DNA of 64,000 bases, from positions 57,913,485 to 57,977,484 of the forward strand of contig NC_086248.1 of assembly GCF_021018805.1 (NCBI RefSeq), written 5' to 3'. Below are positions 51,127-61,650 of this stretch, one piece after another. This DNA is from Prinia subflava. Taxonomy: Eukaryota; Chordata; Aves; Passeriformes; Cisticolidae. The notes beneath the pieces are model-generated. The model ran no database searches. It was not told the DNA's origin and saw only the letters and a list, made by a program, of their open reading frames with translations. The translations under genes and the position numbers were made by a program. Positions within the stretch are counted from its first letter, which is position 1. Each line of letters opens with the position of its first letter.

Positions 51127-51779
51127 GTTTCAGGTCCATTAGTTTTACATTATAAAGAACATGTATTAACTGAAAAATCATTGGAGAGGAAATTTTAGTA
51201 TCTTTTGGTGCTCTATTAAGTGCTACTGATCAATTGTAAAAGGGACTTTTACTCTCATGCTACTTGGCCTGGCAAAAAATATAGCCATTCTTATGGCCTG
51301 CGGAATTACGAGTTACGTGGGTTTGGATACAGAAATAAGTATAGCTGATTTCATCCATGGCTGTATTTAGAAATTAGTGCAAAAGAAGAAAAAATGGAAT
51401 AAACCCGGCATCCTCCTGTTTTGCTGAATAAAGTTACTTGAACTGAACCAGCTTGCAAATAATTTCATCTTACTAAATTGTTATGGCTGGTCATCTGTTT
51501 GCATGCTCTTACTGGCTTAATTACAAAAACTTCACAAAACTTTTGTCAAAATCTTTGTTAAGGGAACACTTCAATAGTGACAGAATTTCTATATAAATGT
51601 AAAAGCCAATGCCTCTTAATGAAATTCTGCCTATGTGAGTCATACGTTATAAGTAATGCCAAAGAGGGAAGAGTAGGGAATTGCCCAGCTAAACTTCTTT
51701 TAACCTGTGCCTCTTTGTAATAAAATAATGGTAGCCAAGGTTTCCAAAGAGATGAGGGTTTGAAAAGTGAGCACGCCAG

Positions 51780-52085
51780 CTAATAGCTGTGGTAAGAGGC
51801 TGAACGCCGTGGAACAATACCGATGTAGTGGCCTCTCGGTGTGTCTGTGCGCCTCGGAGCTCAATAGTGAATGCGCAGCATTGTTCAGCTGTGAAAAGTC
51901 TCGGGGCGCTTGGGATGTCAGGGCAGACCGAGGGAAGCTGATTTTCAGCTTGTAGCCTCCTTGTCTGAGGGCTGGGGGAAGCCTGGGGGCAGTGGGCCAT
52001 TACTCATGGCCCCTCTGGTCCACCAGCTTCGAGCTCGTATGTGGCGAGTCCCCCGCGGGGATCAGCAGTGTGCCTGTGGGAGAGG
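51780..52085. promoter_or_regulatory. CpG-enriched patch, possible regulatory element
   Basis: CpGs are clustered here (gaacgccgtgg, ctctcggtgtg, gcgcctcggagctc, aatgcgcagc, ctcggggcgcttgg, cccccgcgggg) within an otherwise CpG-poor region. An NRF1-like half-site (aatgcgcag) lies near 51870. There is no TATA box, and I could not define an exon. Calling it an enhancer or promoter rests on composition alone. Confidence 0.25.
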
Positions 52086-55000
52086 ATGGAAGAGAGCAGA
52101 AGGAGGTTTTCCCCTCACGATGGGTTTCATGTTTGAATGTCAAAGTGAAAGCTTTCCCTGAGGGAAGTTAGAAGGTCACATTAGAATTTAAGGAAAAACG
52201 TGGACATACAGAAATTACTTCATTGTGGGTTTTCATCTTAATGCTCTAAATTTGATCACAGGTTTTGGAAGAAGAAAAGTGTTTAACTCTGTGGAGGTTT
52301 AGGTGTTTTTTAAATAAAAAGAGACTCTAGGTAAGTCGTAAAAATGGCTCTTAAGCGAATTATCTTGTAGGTTCCCATTTGTGTAGGGTACAGAGTTGAG
52401 AAAGCTTTGATGTTCTCTCTACAAACAGGAATAACAAAAGGAATTGGTTTTTAGTATGGCTTGTTGGGAAAATTCTACAGTTCCACCACAGAGTTAATAC
52501 CTCCTCCCCTCCTCAGCCCCCACCCTCACTTGTTTTAGACCACAAAATTGGCCTTTGTGGCCAAGTTTCTCCAAGCCCAGGCTGTGTGTTTTGGATTTAG
52601 AATTTCATTTGGATTCTAGCTCTAATATTTTAAAAAGGAAGGATTTGTACTTCTTTCTTGTAGAAAACAAGCAAGAGGAAAACCCAAACAAGAAAAGCAG
52701 TGGGACTGAATGTCCCTATCTGGAAAAAAGATAAAGTGCGAAGGAAAAATCTGAGAAAAATAACTGCATTAACTGTACTAACTAGATTTAAATAGGAGTC
52801 TAACTTTCTGTTTTCCCTGTGTCTGATCTAAACACTGAGAAGATTCTGAGATGTTTACTGAGTACCAACGGGTTTAGACGTTGTTTATTGTAGTTTACAA
52901 GAACTCTGAAAACTGATCGATGTAGAAGTGCTTGAAGGCTGCAAAAGAGAAGTGAAATGATACTGACCAGAAAAGCAGGAGAGTAGCAGACAGTTGTTGT
53001 CTGATGTCTTTTCATGAATGTTTTAAATTTCAGCTACCTTGCTGTGAACTACAAAGTGGTTCATCTTTAAGAGGTTTCCTGCCCCTCTCCTGTTTGCATT
53101 TGTCAGGGTTTTTTTTCCTCCATATTGACAAAAATTGCACAATAAATCCAATGTTCAAAAGAAATCTAAAGACCCCTTTTTTTACTAACTTTCTTTGTAA
53201 TGTTACGTGTGCATAAAATTCAATTAATATACCCCTGAATAGAAATGTTAGACAATTTTAATACTTTGAGGTTTATAGGATTATTTTTCTGAAGCTGTTA
53301 GTAAAGAAGGCACAGGGCCTCTGCAATATATATAGCTTTAATAAAATGACTGTCTGGTTCAAATTAAGCTTTTTATTGCTCTGATAAGGAAGCACAGAGA
53401 AAGGCTTATGACTCAGGAAGTCAGGTGCTGTGAATTATGCACCAAATGTTCTCTGTAACCAAGTCTAGGCCTCTAATCTGTTTGCTTCTTGCCCTGTGGC
53501 TTCTGAAGTGTGATTGTTGTCACTGTTAATCTTGAATTCTGATATGTCAATAAGTGTTGCAGGCATTAACACCATCTGCATATGGGTGCAGAGCCTGCAC
53601 TGCTCTGTACACTGACATTGCAGAGATATCAATCTCAATTCACGCTTTGCTTCTGGAATACAAAATCTCTAAGGATTGCTTGTCGGGATAGGAATTTTGC
53701 TCTCAATGTCTTAATGAAATAACAGCAAAGAAGTAGTAGGAAGTATTGTATACTTAAAGCAACTCTGAAAGCATTGTGAAGACTCCTTCATCACAAACAT
53801 GGATCTATTAGAGTGACTTTCATAGACATGCCTGAAAAGCTGACAAGGCAGGAAAGGGAATGACAAGGAAGGGGAGTTTAATTTTCATGTAGCACTGTAT
53901 TTTCTCAGTATTGCAACAGGCAAGGACATTGAAAGGAAAGGTGTAAAACACGATGCCCATAATTTAAAAGTACAGATGTTCTCCCCGTGCTCCAAGAGGC
54001 ATTTTGGAAAGACCAAATCAAGGTAAATGGCAGCCCTGATGTAATAGGGTCATCAGTACAAAACAAAAAATAAAGAATTGGGGTGGCTACATTTTTAAGG
54101 ATCTGTTGTTTGTGGCAGCAAAAAGACACCTTTGATTTTTCTGCTGTGACCAGTTATTTTGCTGCCATTTGGCAGTCGTAGTCTTCTTGACCTTATTTAT
54201 GTAAAATTCCCCACTTAGCTGTAGAAGCAATACAGTGAGAAGACATTGTGTAGATTAAACTCCTTTGAACCTGAACATCTGCTTAGTTTCGTTTCATTTA
54301 TTTTCATTTAAAGGTTTGTGAGATGTCAAAGTACTGATAATTGTATTTTGTAAAAATCGGCCACAGACATTTATTAAATCCAGAGTCCTTTAACTTAACT
54401 AGTCATTGCATATATTCCTATTGAATAGGGATTTTGAAAGAGCTGTTAGCTTACTGTTGTAATGCCACCTTAAAAATAAGACCTAATGTTCTCTGTTAGG
54501 AGAAACAGGCACATGAAAACAACTGACTTGAAATGCCAGAGCCAGTCTGTGGTGCATCCAGACCACCAATATGTCTTAGTTCCAACCTGTGTAGAATTTA
54601 AGGATTCTTCTCCCCAAGACATGAGTACTGCTTTCTGCAACTTATATTTTTATTCAAGAGAGAAAACACAGAAGAAAGTTTTCATTTTATTGTAAATGTG
54701 AACATCTGTTACGAGGAGCCTGCTGTTACTATTTCAGTTCTGTTTCTGGCTGCTAAACTTCCTGAGGTGCAGAGGAGGTTCCAGTAAGTGGCTTTAGTTT
54801 GAAACCAAATGGGAGAGTTCATTTAGATGTATTTAAAGAAAAACATCAATTATTTAAAGCTTCTGAAACTCACTTCTATTTGGCATCTAACATTGTCTGC
54901 TATATCAGAGAACTGGTTTTTATAAAATATGTTTTGCTTCATGCAGGATTTTTACTGGAAATATTTGTAGGTCAGTAGAGAATTTGGTGGCAGAAACAAA

Positions 55001-55727
55001 CAAAAAAACAGTTAAAATGAGTTTAAAATGACTAATCTCTTAGTGCTAGATACTGTAGTTACAAGTTATATTGAAATTGAAAGAGGTGAGTTGTAAAAGA
55101 GTGTCTTCTTTAGGGTCACACAATTAAGTTTTTCATTGGAACTAGCAAGAATGATTCATAGATGCTACATTTCCTTCTTCTGAAACCATATCTCCCTCCA
55201 AAGTTTATATTGCCTGCTTTAAAGTGGGAGTCAGCTATTTTTCGTCTTAGAAACCTCCCAATGCTCTTGGTAAAGCAGCAAATGTTGTGTGCTGTATTGG
55301 CTGCCTGGCCAAGATCTCCTGTGTGCTCGTGCTGCAGTGGGCTTTGACAAGTTGTGAACTTAGGAAGCAGCTTTATGTTGCTTAGATGAAATTGGAAACA
55401 GTAGTGTGTGATGTGTTGACCTGACAGAACATTTGCTCAGAGCAGTAGATTAGTCCAGGAAGAAGCAGAAACCAAACCTGGTGTCCAAGCACTGTGATAC
55501 AGTGATATAGAATAGTGGGAAGTCACCAATGAGGTGCCAGCAGCAAGGCCCAATCCTGTGTGGTGCTGGGTGGAAGGAAGGCTATGTGTGGATTTTCATT
55601 CTGGCACAGCAGTTTGAGTGTAAAAGTACTAAAACATTCAAGCAGCATCATTTGAACATGCTTTCAACGCTTCTTCACTGAATGCCAGTAGAAGCAGAGA
55701 AGAAAAGGATGCAAAAGCTTTGTGTGC

Positions 55728-55777
55728 TTGTCATCTAGGGTATTACCCCTCCTTGTCATTTAGGGTGCTGTTCCTCC
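55728..55777. repeat. Diverged two-copy 25-bp tandem duplication
   Basis: Copies at 55728-55752 and 55753-55777 match at 19 of 25 positions, and every difference is a transition. This is an older duplication than the other small ones here. Confidence 0.65.
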
Positions 55778-57783
55778 ATATGTATTCCTATCTTCAAATC
55801 TTCACTGAATTTTCATCTGCTCTGATTTAGAAAAGAATTGAACTATGCCTCTTTAAAATTCTTTTTAAAGGGGAGAGAAACAAGCCTTCAAAATTGACAA
55901 GGAGTTGGAAAACAATTCTTCTAAAAGGCCTATAAATGGAGTGGAGGATTGGATCCATATGCTCTGTTTTTGTGTTGCAGTACATCAGCAGCATGTGATG
56001 GCTTGTTCTTTTTGTTAGGTGTCTCTGCAGCACTGTGTACAGATTAAATAGCTACTGCATTGCAGAGAGTTATTAATACATTACATTGCACTTCCAGGGA
56101 AGATGTCACTGTGTCCTTCAGCCTGACTGTACCCTGTGGTTGAGTTAGGGGTGATTTAAAATTTTGCTGAGGATAACTTAACTTTTTCAGTAAGTCTTTA
56201 GCCAGCTGGGAACTATAGAATAACATCATTCTTAACCTCTATAAAACTTCACTTATTGTTCAAGTTTAGAATAATCAAAGCCTTGTTCCAAAATAAAAAC
56301 AAGTCACCCTTCTCAAATATTAATCCTGATGCACCAAAGATGTGGTCTTATGCCACTACACATACAATAGAAGGAAGCAGGAGATGGGGCAGAAAAAGAT
56401 ATGCAACTCCTAAAATATAATGCAGATAAACAAAATGCATGAAATAGCAGAAAATTAGAAATAGGACCAACTCATTATTTTTCTGGCACATCTGTGTACT
56501 GTTTCATTTGTGATACACATTGGTAAAACAGGAGGCTTTGTGGTTTCCAGTCTTCTGCCCTGACAACTCTCAGTGCTGTGCATGTTAAAGTAATGGGAGG
56601 TTGAGGGGTTGGTTGTTCTTGAGGAAATTCTTAAGTGTGGGGAAACTTCTGCTGACCTATATATGGGGATGGAAGGGAGATCTAAGATCAGGTGTGGGTG
56701 TGCAGAGATGAAAGAGCAAGATGGAGCAAAGTAAGGATCTCAGCTCTGTTTCCCTCTTCCCTCCACTCACAGGAATGCTCATGAGAGTTCCCTGTGCCAG
56801 TTCAGACCAGTGGCTGGAGCTCACACTGCAGTGCTGCAGACCCTCTTTTTACCCAGCCCACTAAAACAGATGTGGGCTTTCTGTCACTGAGACTTCAGAG
56901 TTCAGGAGCTTTGTCACCACTAAAGGATGAAGCTGCTGGTATTACTTCTATGTCCTAGGACTTTACAGAATGGACCAAGCAGTGCCCTGTGTCTGGTTAA
57001 TGCTCTACAGGTCTGTCCAGGAATTAGTTCAATTCTGACTTGGAGGTGATAAAAGCTTTGTAGGCAAGGTAGGCACAAGGTGTGTGGAAGCAGAAGTTCA
57101 GAGGAGTGAATCATTAGCTCCTAACAGAAATATATGTGCACGTGGGACATAGCAAATGTGTGGTATATTTGCCACATCCAAGTGATTTGAGTACCTGGGC
57201 ACTGCACTGTAGATGTACTTAAAATTTTGGCTTCAGTGTTGGCCATTCTGTGCCTTTGAGCGTGTCCAGGACTTACAGATTTGTGGTAGCTAACTCTAAA
57301 GCATTTTGCACAGATCTTGCAAAAAGATTTTTTTATGTAAATATGTATTAAAAATATCCTCAGAAGCTGCGGGACAATCCAGAGAATACACGAGAGAGCC
57401 TATCTCAATAATCTGTGATGTCAGCAGGGCAGGCTGTAAACACCTGATCTTTCAGCCTGGGTGAAAGAGACTTTCACCCCAAGAGCCCTGATGTTCAGAT
57501 CAAAGTGTTTCACAGCTTTGCCAATGGTCTCAAGGCTGTCTTTTCTTCCTTTTCTACCTCCAGTTTCCTGCTGTAAGGTGTTGTTCAAGGACTGTGCTCT
57601 TTAGGAATACTCTGAATGAAGCCGAGGCTGTGCCATGTACAAGGACAGATGTAGTGAATTTCAAGTATCATTTTAAAGATAGAATGCCTCTTTGTGGGCT
57701 ACGTTTGAGCATGCAGCTGTGAGAGCATGCCTGGAAAGTGGTGCCAGCAGCTGGGAACTCTTCTGACTTCTTTTGCCTCCCAG

Positions 57784-57844
57784 CTCCAAGATGGAAATGC
57801 CACCACCCTCTCCGCAGGCAAAGGAGATGTCATCTTTCTCACGG
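57784..57844 (+). CDS. Candidate 61-bp internal exon, gene not identified
   Basis: A strong acceptor (cttctgacttcttttgcctcccag) precedes a 61-base segment ending at ACGG|GTTAGC. Read from its first base it encodes LQDG and then NATTLSAGKGDVIFLT, with one base left over (phase 0 in, phase 1 out). That entry phase matches the exit of the candidate at 39727-39836. The NAT sequence could be an N-glycosylation site if this part is extracellular. Two other frames are also open, including one reading SKMEMPPPSPQAKEM, so the frame is uncertain. The donor is mediocre. A pure hexanucleotide array begins 85 bases downstream. Confidence 0.35.
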
Positions 57845-57928
57845 GTTAGCACCAGCCTATATCCTTTTTTCTTCTTTTCTGTTTTTCATCTTTTCTTCTC
57901 TCCTGCTTCTCCTCTCACTATCTCCTTT

Positions 57929-58151
57929 CTTTTTCTTTTTCTTTTTCTTTTTCTTTTTCTTTTTCTTTTTCTTTTTCTTTTTCTTTTTCTTTTTCTTTTT
58001 CTTTTTCTTTTTCTTTTTCTTTTTCTTTTTCTTTTTCTTTTTCTTTTTCTTTTTCTTTTTCTTTTTCTTTTTCTTTTTCTTTTTCTTTTTCTTTTTCTTT
58101 TTCTTTTTCTTTTTCTTTTTCTTTTTCTTTTTCTTTTTCTTTTTCTTTTTC
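57929..58151 (+). repeat. Perfect (CTTTTT)37 hexanucleotide microsatellite
   Basis: From the C at 57929 to the C at 58151 the unit CTTTTT repeats 37 times without interruption; the complementary strand is (AAAAAG)n. A short impure pyrimidine zone precedes it from about 57868. Open frames across it (poly-Phe, Phe-Leu, Lys-Arg) are artefacts of the repeat. Such purity means the array is young or actively changing length, and the assembled length may be wrong. Confidence 0.95.
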
Positions 58152-61129
58152 TGTGTTTATTGTGATTTAGCACAGAACACTTGATATTTCATTTTCACAT
58201 TTTCTTCTGAAATTCATTTCTCTTTTGCCCTTAAAAAACCTCAAACCACTGAAACTTTGCAAGTACTCTGCAAAAGCCTGTTCCTGTTTATGTTAGGGCA
58301 GAATAAGATCCAGAATGCTTCTCTTTCCCAGGATCATCCTATTATATTGCAAGTTCATGGAAGTTTCTAATGTAAACACAGAAATTTCACAATACCAGCA
58401 AGTGATTTATTTGCTTTACATGCTTATCAATATTGTCTGCAAATCAGGCAAACAAATGCTGTGAAAGTGGGGGCTCTATTTGATGTTTGCTCAGTGTTGT
58501 GCCTGGAAAAATGGAAGTTAGTGGGTGTTGCTCAGTGAAGTGTGCATTTTAGAGTTACCCACGGTGATGCCCATTGTCCTGTCCCTGAATTGCATGATGT
58601 CATATGTCATTTAAAGCTTGCAGTGATGCCGAAGACTGTCGGTGCGCCGGGAAAGAGGCGATGAGAAAGTTGTGAATCAGGTTTCTGTAAAGCCTTTGTG
58701 TTCAGGGTTTTGATAGATAAAAGCTGACTCATGCAATATTTCTGGCGAAGGAGCTGTACAGACTAGTAAGAGCTTCTCATTTTACCTGAGTGCCCAATGA
58801 GCTAATTCGGGAACAGCTGAAGTCAGAGCCCGTGCCTCTCCTCTGCTGCACAGGTAGGTCGTGGGCTCTTCGGAGAGGACTGAAAAATAGAGAGGACTTG
58901 TTCAGCCCGGGTGTGAGGAGCCAGAGACATTCCTCAGTGGTGAGATACTGTCGCAGAGGATTTTCCCTTGCAATAATGTTCTCGGGCGTTAGCGTGCTTG
59001 GTTGTGACAGAGGCTATTCTGCTTTAAATACTGCAGGGAGTGGGGGTGGGGGGGACAGTAATTGGACTGATGGAAGGACATTACTTGGTGACTCCTTGTT
59101 GTGAGATTTCTAATAAATGGGATTTCTGTTCCTCAAAGTTCCGTTAAAATACTTGGCAGAGTATGGTTTGTGACAGTCCAGACTAGACATCTAATCCTAC
59201 AAATACTGTAGCTCTCTAGTGTGATATTTTTCACAGAAGGTGTTAGTTTCAGAACTGATATGTACTCATATATGAAGTTTAGTGATTAAAAATCTGCTGA
59301 CCTTCACTTGGGCAGGATTCAGAGCAGAAAATAGAGGGAGTGTATTTAAGATCATTTGGTATTGGTAGTGGATGGATTTTAATCTTTCTCAGGAAGCTGT
59401 AGAGCGTTTTTGTTTCTCAGTTCCAGTGTTGCATTTTGAATTTGATACTGAATGTAGAAATTGTTGTAAAGTAGTTTGCTTAATTGTATCCACAGTATGA
59501 ATGCTTTATTTGAAATATGAAGATATCTCAAGGAAAAAAACAGGGAAGATATTTCTTGTATTCTCATCACATTTTTGTAGCTAAACTCCAGAGGATGTGA
59601 AGACTGTAATTTCTGGTAATGTTGACTTTGTAGATAACACCTGAGGTGCTCTTTTTCTTGCCAGGAGAAAGGCAACAACAATGCTAATCATGAATATAAA
59701 TTGAGTTTTTAGTTGTGCAGTATGTCGTAAAATTTCATATGCAGTAAACAACTTGGAGGAATAAACACCTATATTTAGATGGGACTTGAAGATCTTTAAG
59801 TAAGTTTTATATTTAAAGACAAAGCACTTTATCTCTCATTGTATGCTAATGTTCTAGCATAGCCAAAGCTGCAGAGATAATGGAAAGCCATTTATCATTA
59901 CCATGAATATAATTACTGTAAGGAGGTTTTTGTTAAAGAAAAGCAAGTGATAGAAGAAAGTTATGCATTTTTGGTAAGAACTTGTTTATGAGTGCACAAT
60001 GAAAACCTGAGACGTGCCAAGGTGGTTGTTTTGCATGTCCCTTCGGTCTTGTAACTAATATTAGAGGTGCCTGCTGGGATGAAACAATTGTAATCCTTGC
60101 CCTTGCATGTCTGTGGAGTAGGGATGTGTCATTGTTCTTGCTGGGGAGTGCTCTGGGGTCCTGCAGTGCCAGTGTGTGTGTGTGACACAGGAGCTTTGCA
60201 GGGACTGGGAAGGGGGAGAGAGAACTGAATTAATGCGAAGGCACAAACAAGAAATGACCTTGTTTGGGCAGCGTGTTTCCTTGTGAGTAGGGACAAGTAG
60301 TAATTATCCCCCTTTCAATGCTGAACTAACAAGTAATTACTGTTATTCCTTAATTAAAGTATGCAAATTGAAGATTTCTTCTTTTTCTCTCCCCAGACTG
60401 AGTTAAATACCATTAATTCACAGCTGACAAAAGTTCTTAATATTATTTTGGTTCATCCTTGAAAAGGTTCAGTAACCAAAAGAAAGCCTAACAAAAAAAG
60501 CAGTGAACCAGGCCAGACATGGGTCAGGGTATAGAAGACTTAGTCACAGTGTGTGCCTCTGCAGGCTCTGGGGGTACCTACAATTTCACACAGTGTTTGC
60601 AGCCTGAGTTTTGATGAATGCACCTACCTGCTGGTGCTGCTGCTGAAACTGGGAGGATGGGGTGGAGTGGGCTTGTAAGTCAGTTTGCAGTCCCATAGGG
60701 TATGGGACAAATTACTTGCTTTTTATAGTAAGTTTATATGAAAGACAGAAATTTGCAAGAGGTTACACGGTTTGCAAAGGCACTGGGTCAGTTATGATTC
60801 ATAGCAATTCTGGTGGAGGCTGTTTACTCTCTCTTCACTCTCATTAATTCATTCGTGAATTTCTCTCCAGCCATTTGCTGCAGACCTCAGGTAGCTGGTG
60901 CAAGAGTGAAGTTACATTGTGGTACAACTGCAGAGTAGATATACTTTTCAGAGTTCTGAAAAGCTGAGTACAAAAGCCTGACAAAAGAAAAGAGGATGGG
61001 CATGTGGCTATGGCAGTGAACTCCATTTAACTGCTCTCTCTCCTGATGAACTTGTGACTGCAGAAATCATCTAAAAACTGTTCCTAATTTTAACGGCAAG
61101 GGTAATTGTAGAGGTTATTTTCCTACCCA
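58152..61129. other. Non-coding DNA with a CpG-containing exon or promoter candidate
   Basis: Mostly AT-rich. Between about 58625 and 59080 it is GC-richer with scattered CpGs (gtcggtgcgccgggaaagaggcgatg, ctggcgaagg, ttcggagagg), described separately. I found no other supported feature before the CR1 fragment at 61.1 kb. Confidence 0.45.
58791..58853 (+). CDS. Weak 63-bp exon candidate, or first exon
   Basis: The right edge has a good donor (CACAG|GTAGGT). The left edge follows cttctcattttacctgag, an acceptor-like but suboptimal GAG. With two bases completing an upstream codon the segment reads PNELIREQLKSEPVPLLCCT with one base left, phase 1-1, which would fit after 57784-57844. Alternatively the CpG-containing DNA from about 58625 could be a promoter, with this as the end of a non-coding first exon. 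I do not recognise the product. Confidence 0.2.
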
Positions 61130-61650
61130 AGTGTTCTAAGATAATCAAGTCCAACTGTTAGCCCAGTGGTTATGCCACATCCACCACTAAACCATGTCAC
61201 CAAATGCCACATCTACACATCCTTTAAATACCTCTGGGTATGGTGACTCCACCATTTCTCTGTGTAGCCTGTTCCAGCGCTTGATAGCCCATTTGGTAAA
61301 GAAATATTTCCTAATATCCAATCTAAACCTTCCCTGGTGCAACTTAAGGCTGTTTCCTCTTGTTCTGTCATTTGTTATTTGGGAGAAGAGACGAACCCCC
61401 ACCTGGCTACAGCCTCCTTTCAGGGAGTTATGGAGAGCAATAGAGCAATATAGAGAGCTCCTGAGCCTCCTTTTGTCCAAACTAAATACCCTCAGTTTCT
61501 CATAAGACTTGTGCTCCAGACCCTTCTCCAGCTCTGTTACCCTTCCCCAGACACACTCCATCACCTAAATGTCTTTCTTTCAGTGAATGGCCCAAAACCA
61601 GACACAGGATTTGATATGTGGCCTCACCAGTGCCAAGATGGGTTTCTGAA
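61130..61650 (-). mobile_element. CR1 LINE fragment with degenerate ORF2 C-terminus
   Basis: On the minus strand a frame of about 125 codons (61564 to 61187) shows the CR1 ORF2 C-terminal signature: LRVFSLDKRRLRSSL, then NDRTRGNSLKLHQGRFRLDIRKYFFT written here in part only, then RWNRLHREMVESP and EVFKG. The + strand shows the matching phrases aatcaagtccaactgtta, cctgttccagcgc, aaatatttcctaatatccaatctaaac and gtggcctcaccagtgcc. The element lacks the endonuclease and the reverse transcriptase core, so it is dead. It is a different copy from the pair near 12-14 kb. Both boundaries are approximate. Confidence 0.9.

Larger units (their letters stand above)
39837..57783. other. Long non-coding stretch, probably intronic
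   Basis: About 18 kb without a supported gene. It holds small two-copy tandem duplications, an 18-T run near 49623-49640, a short CA repeat near 46465-46485 and a CpG-enriched patch around 51.8-52.1 kb. A few splice-like windows were examined and not accepted because their phases do not fit or their donors are poor. ORFs of up to about 100 codons lack any protein-family character. Confidence 0.5.

Noticed and set aside
57738..58184. Long ORFs of poly-Phe, Phe-Leu or Lys-Arg type on both strands
   Set aside because: They are produced entirely by translating the CTTTTT array.
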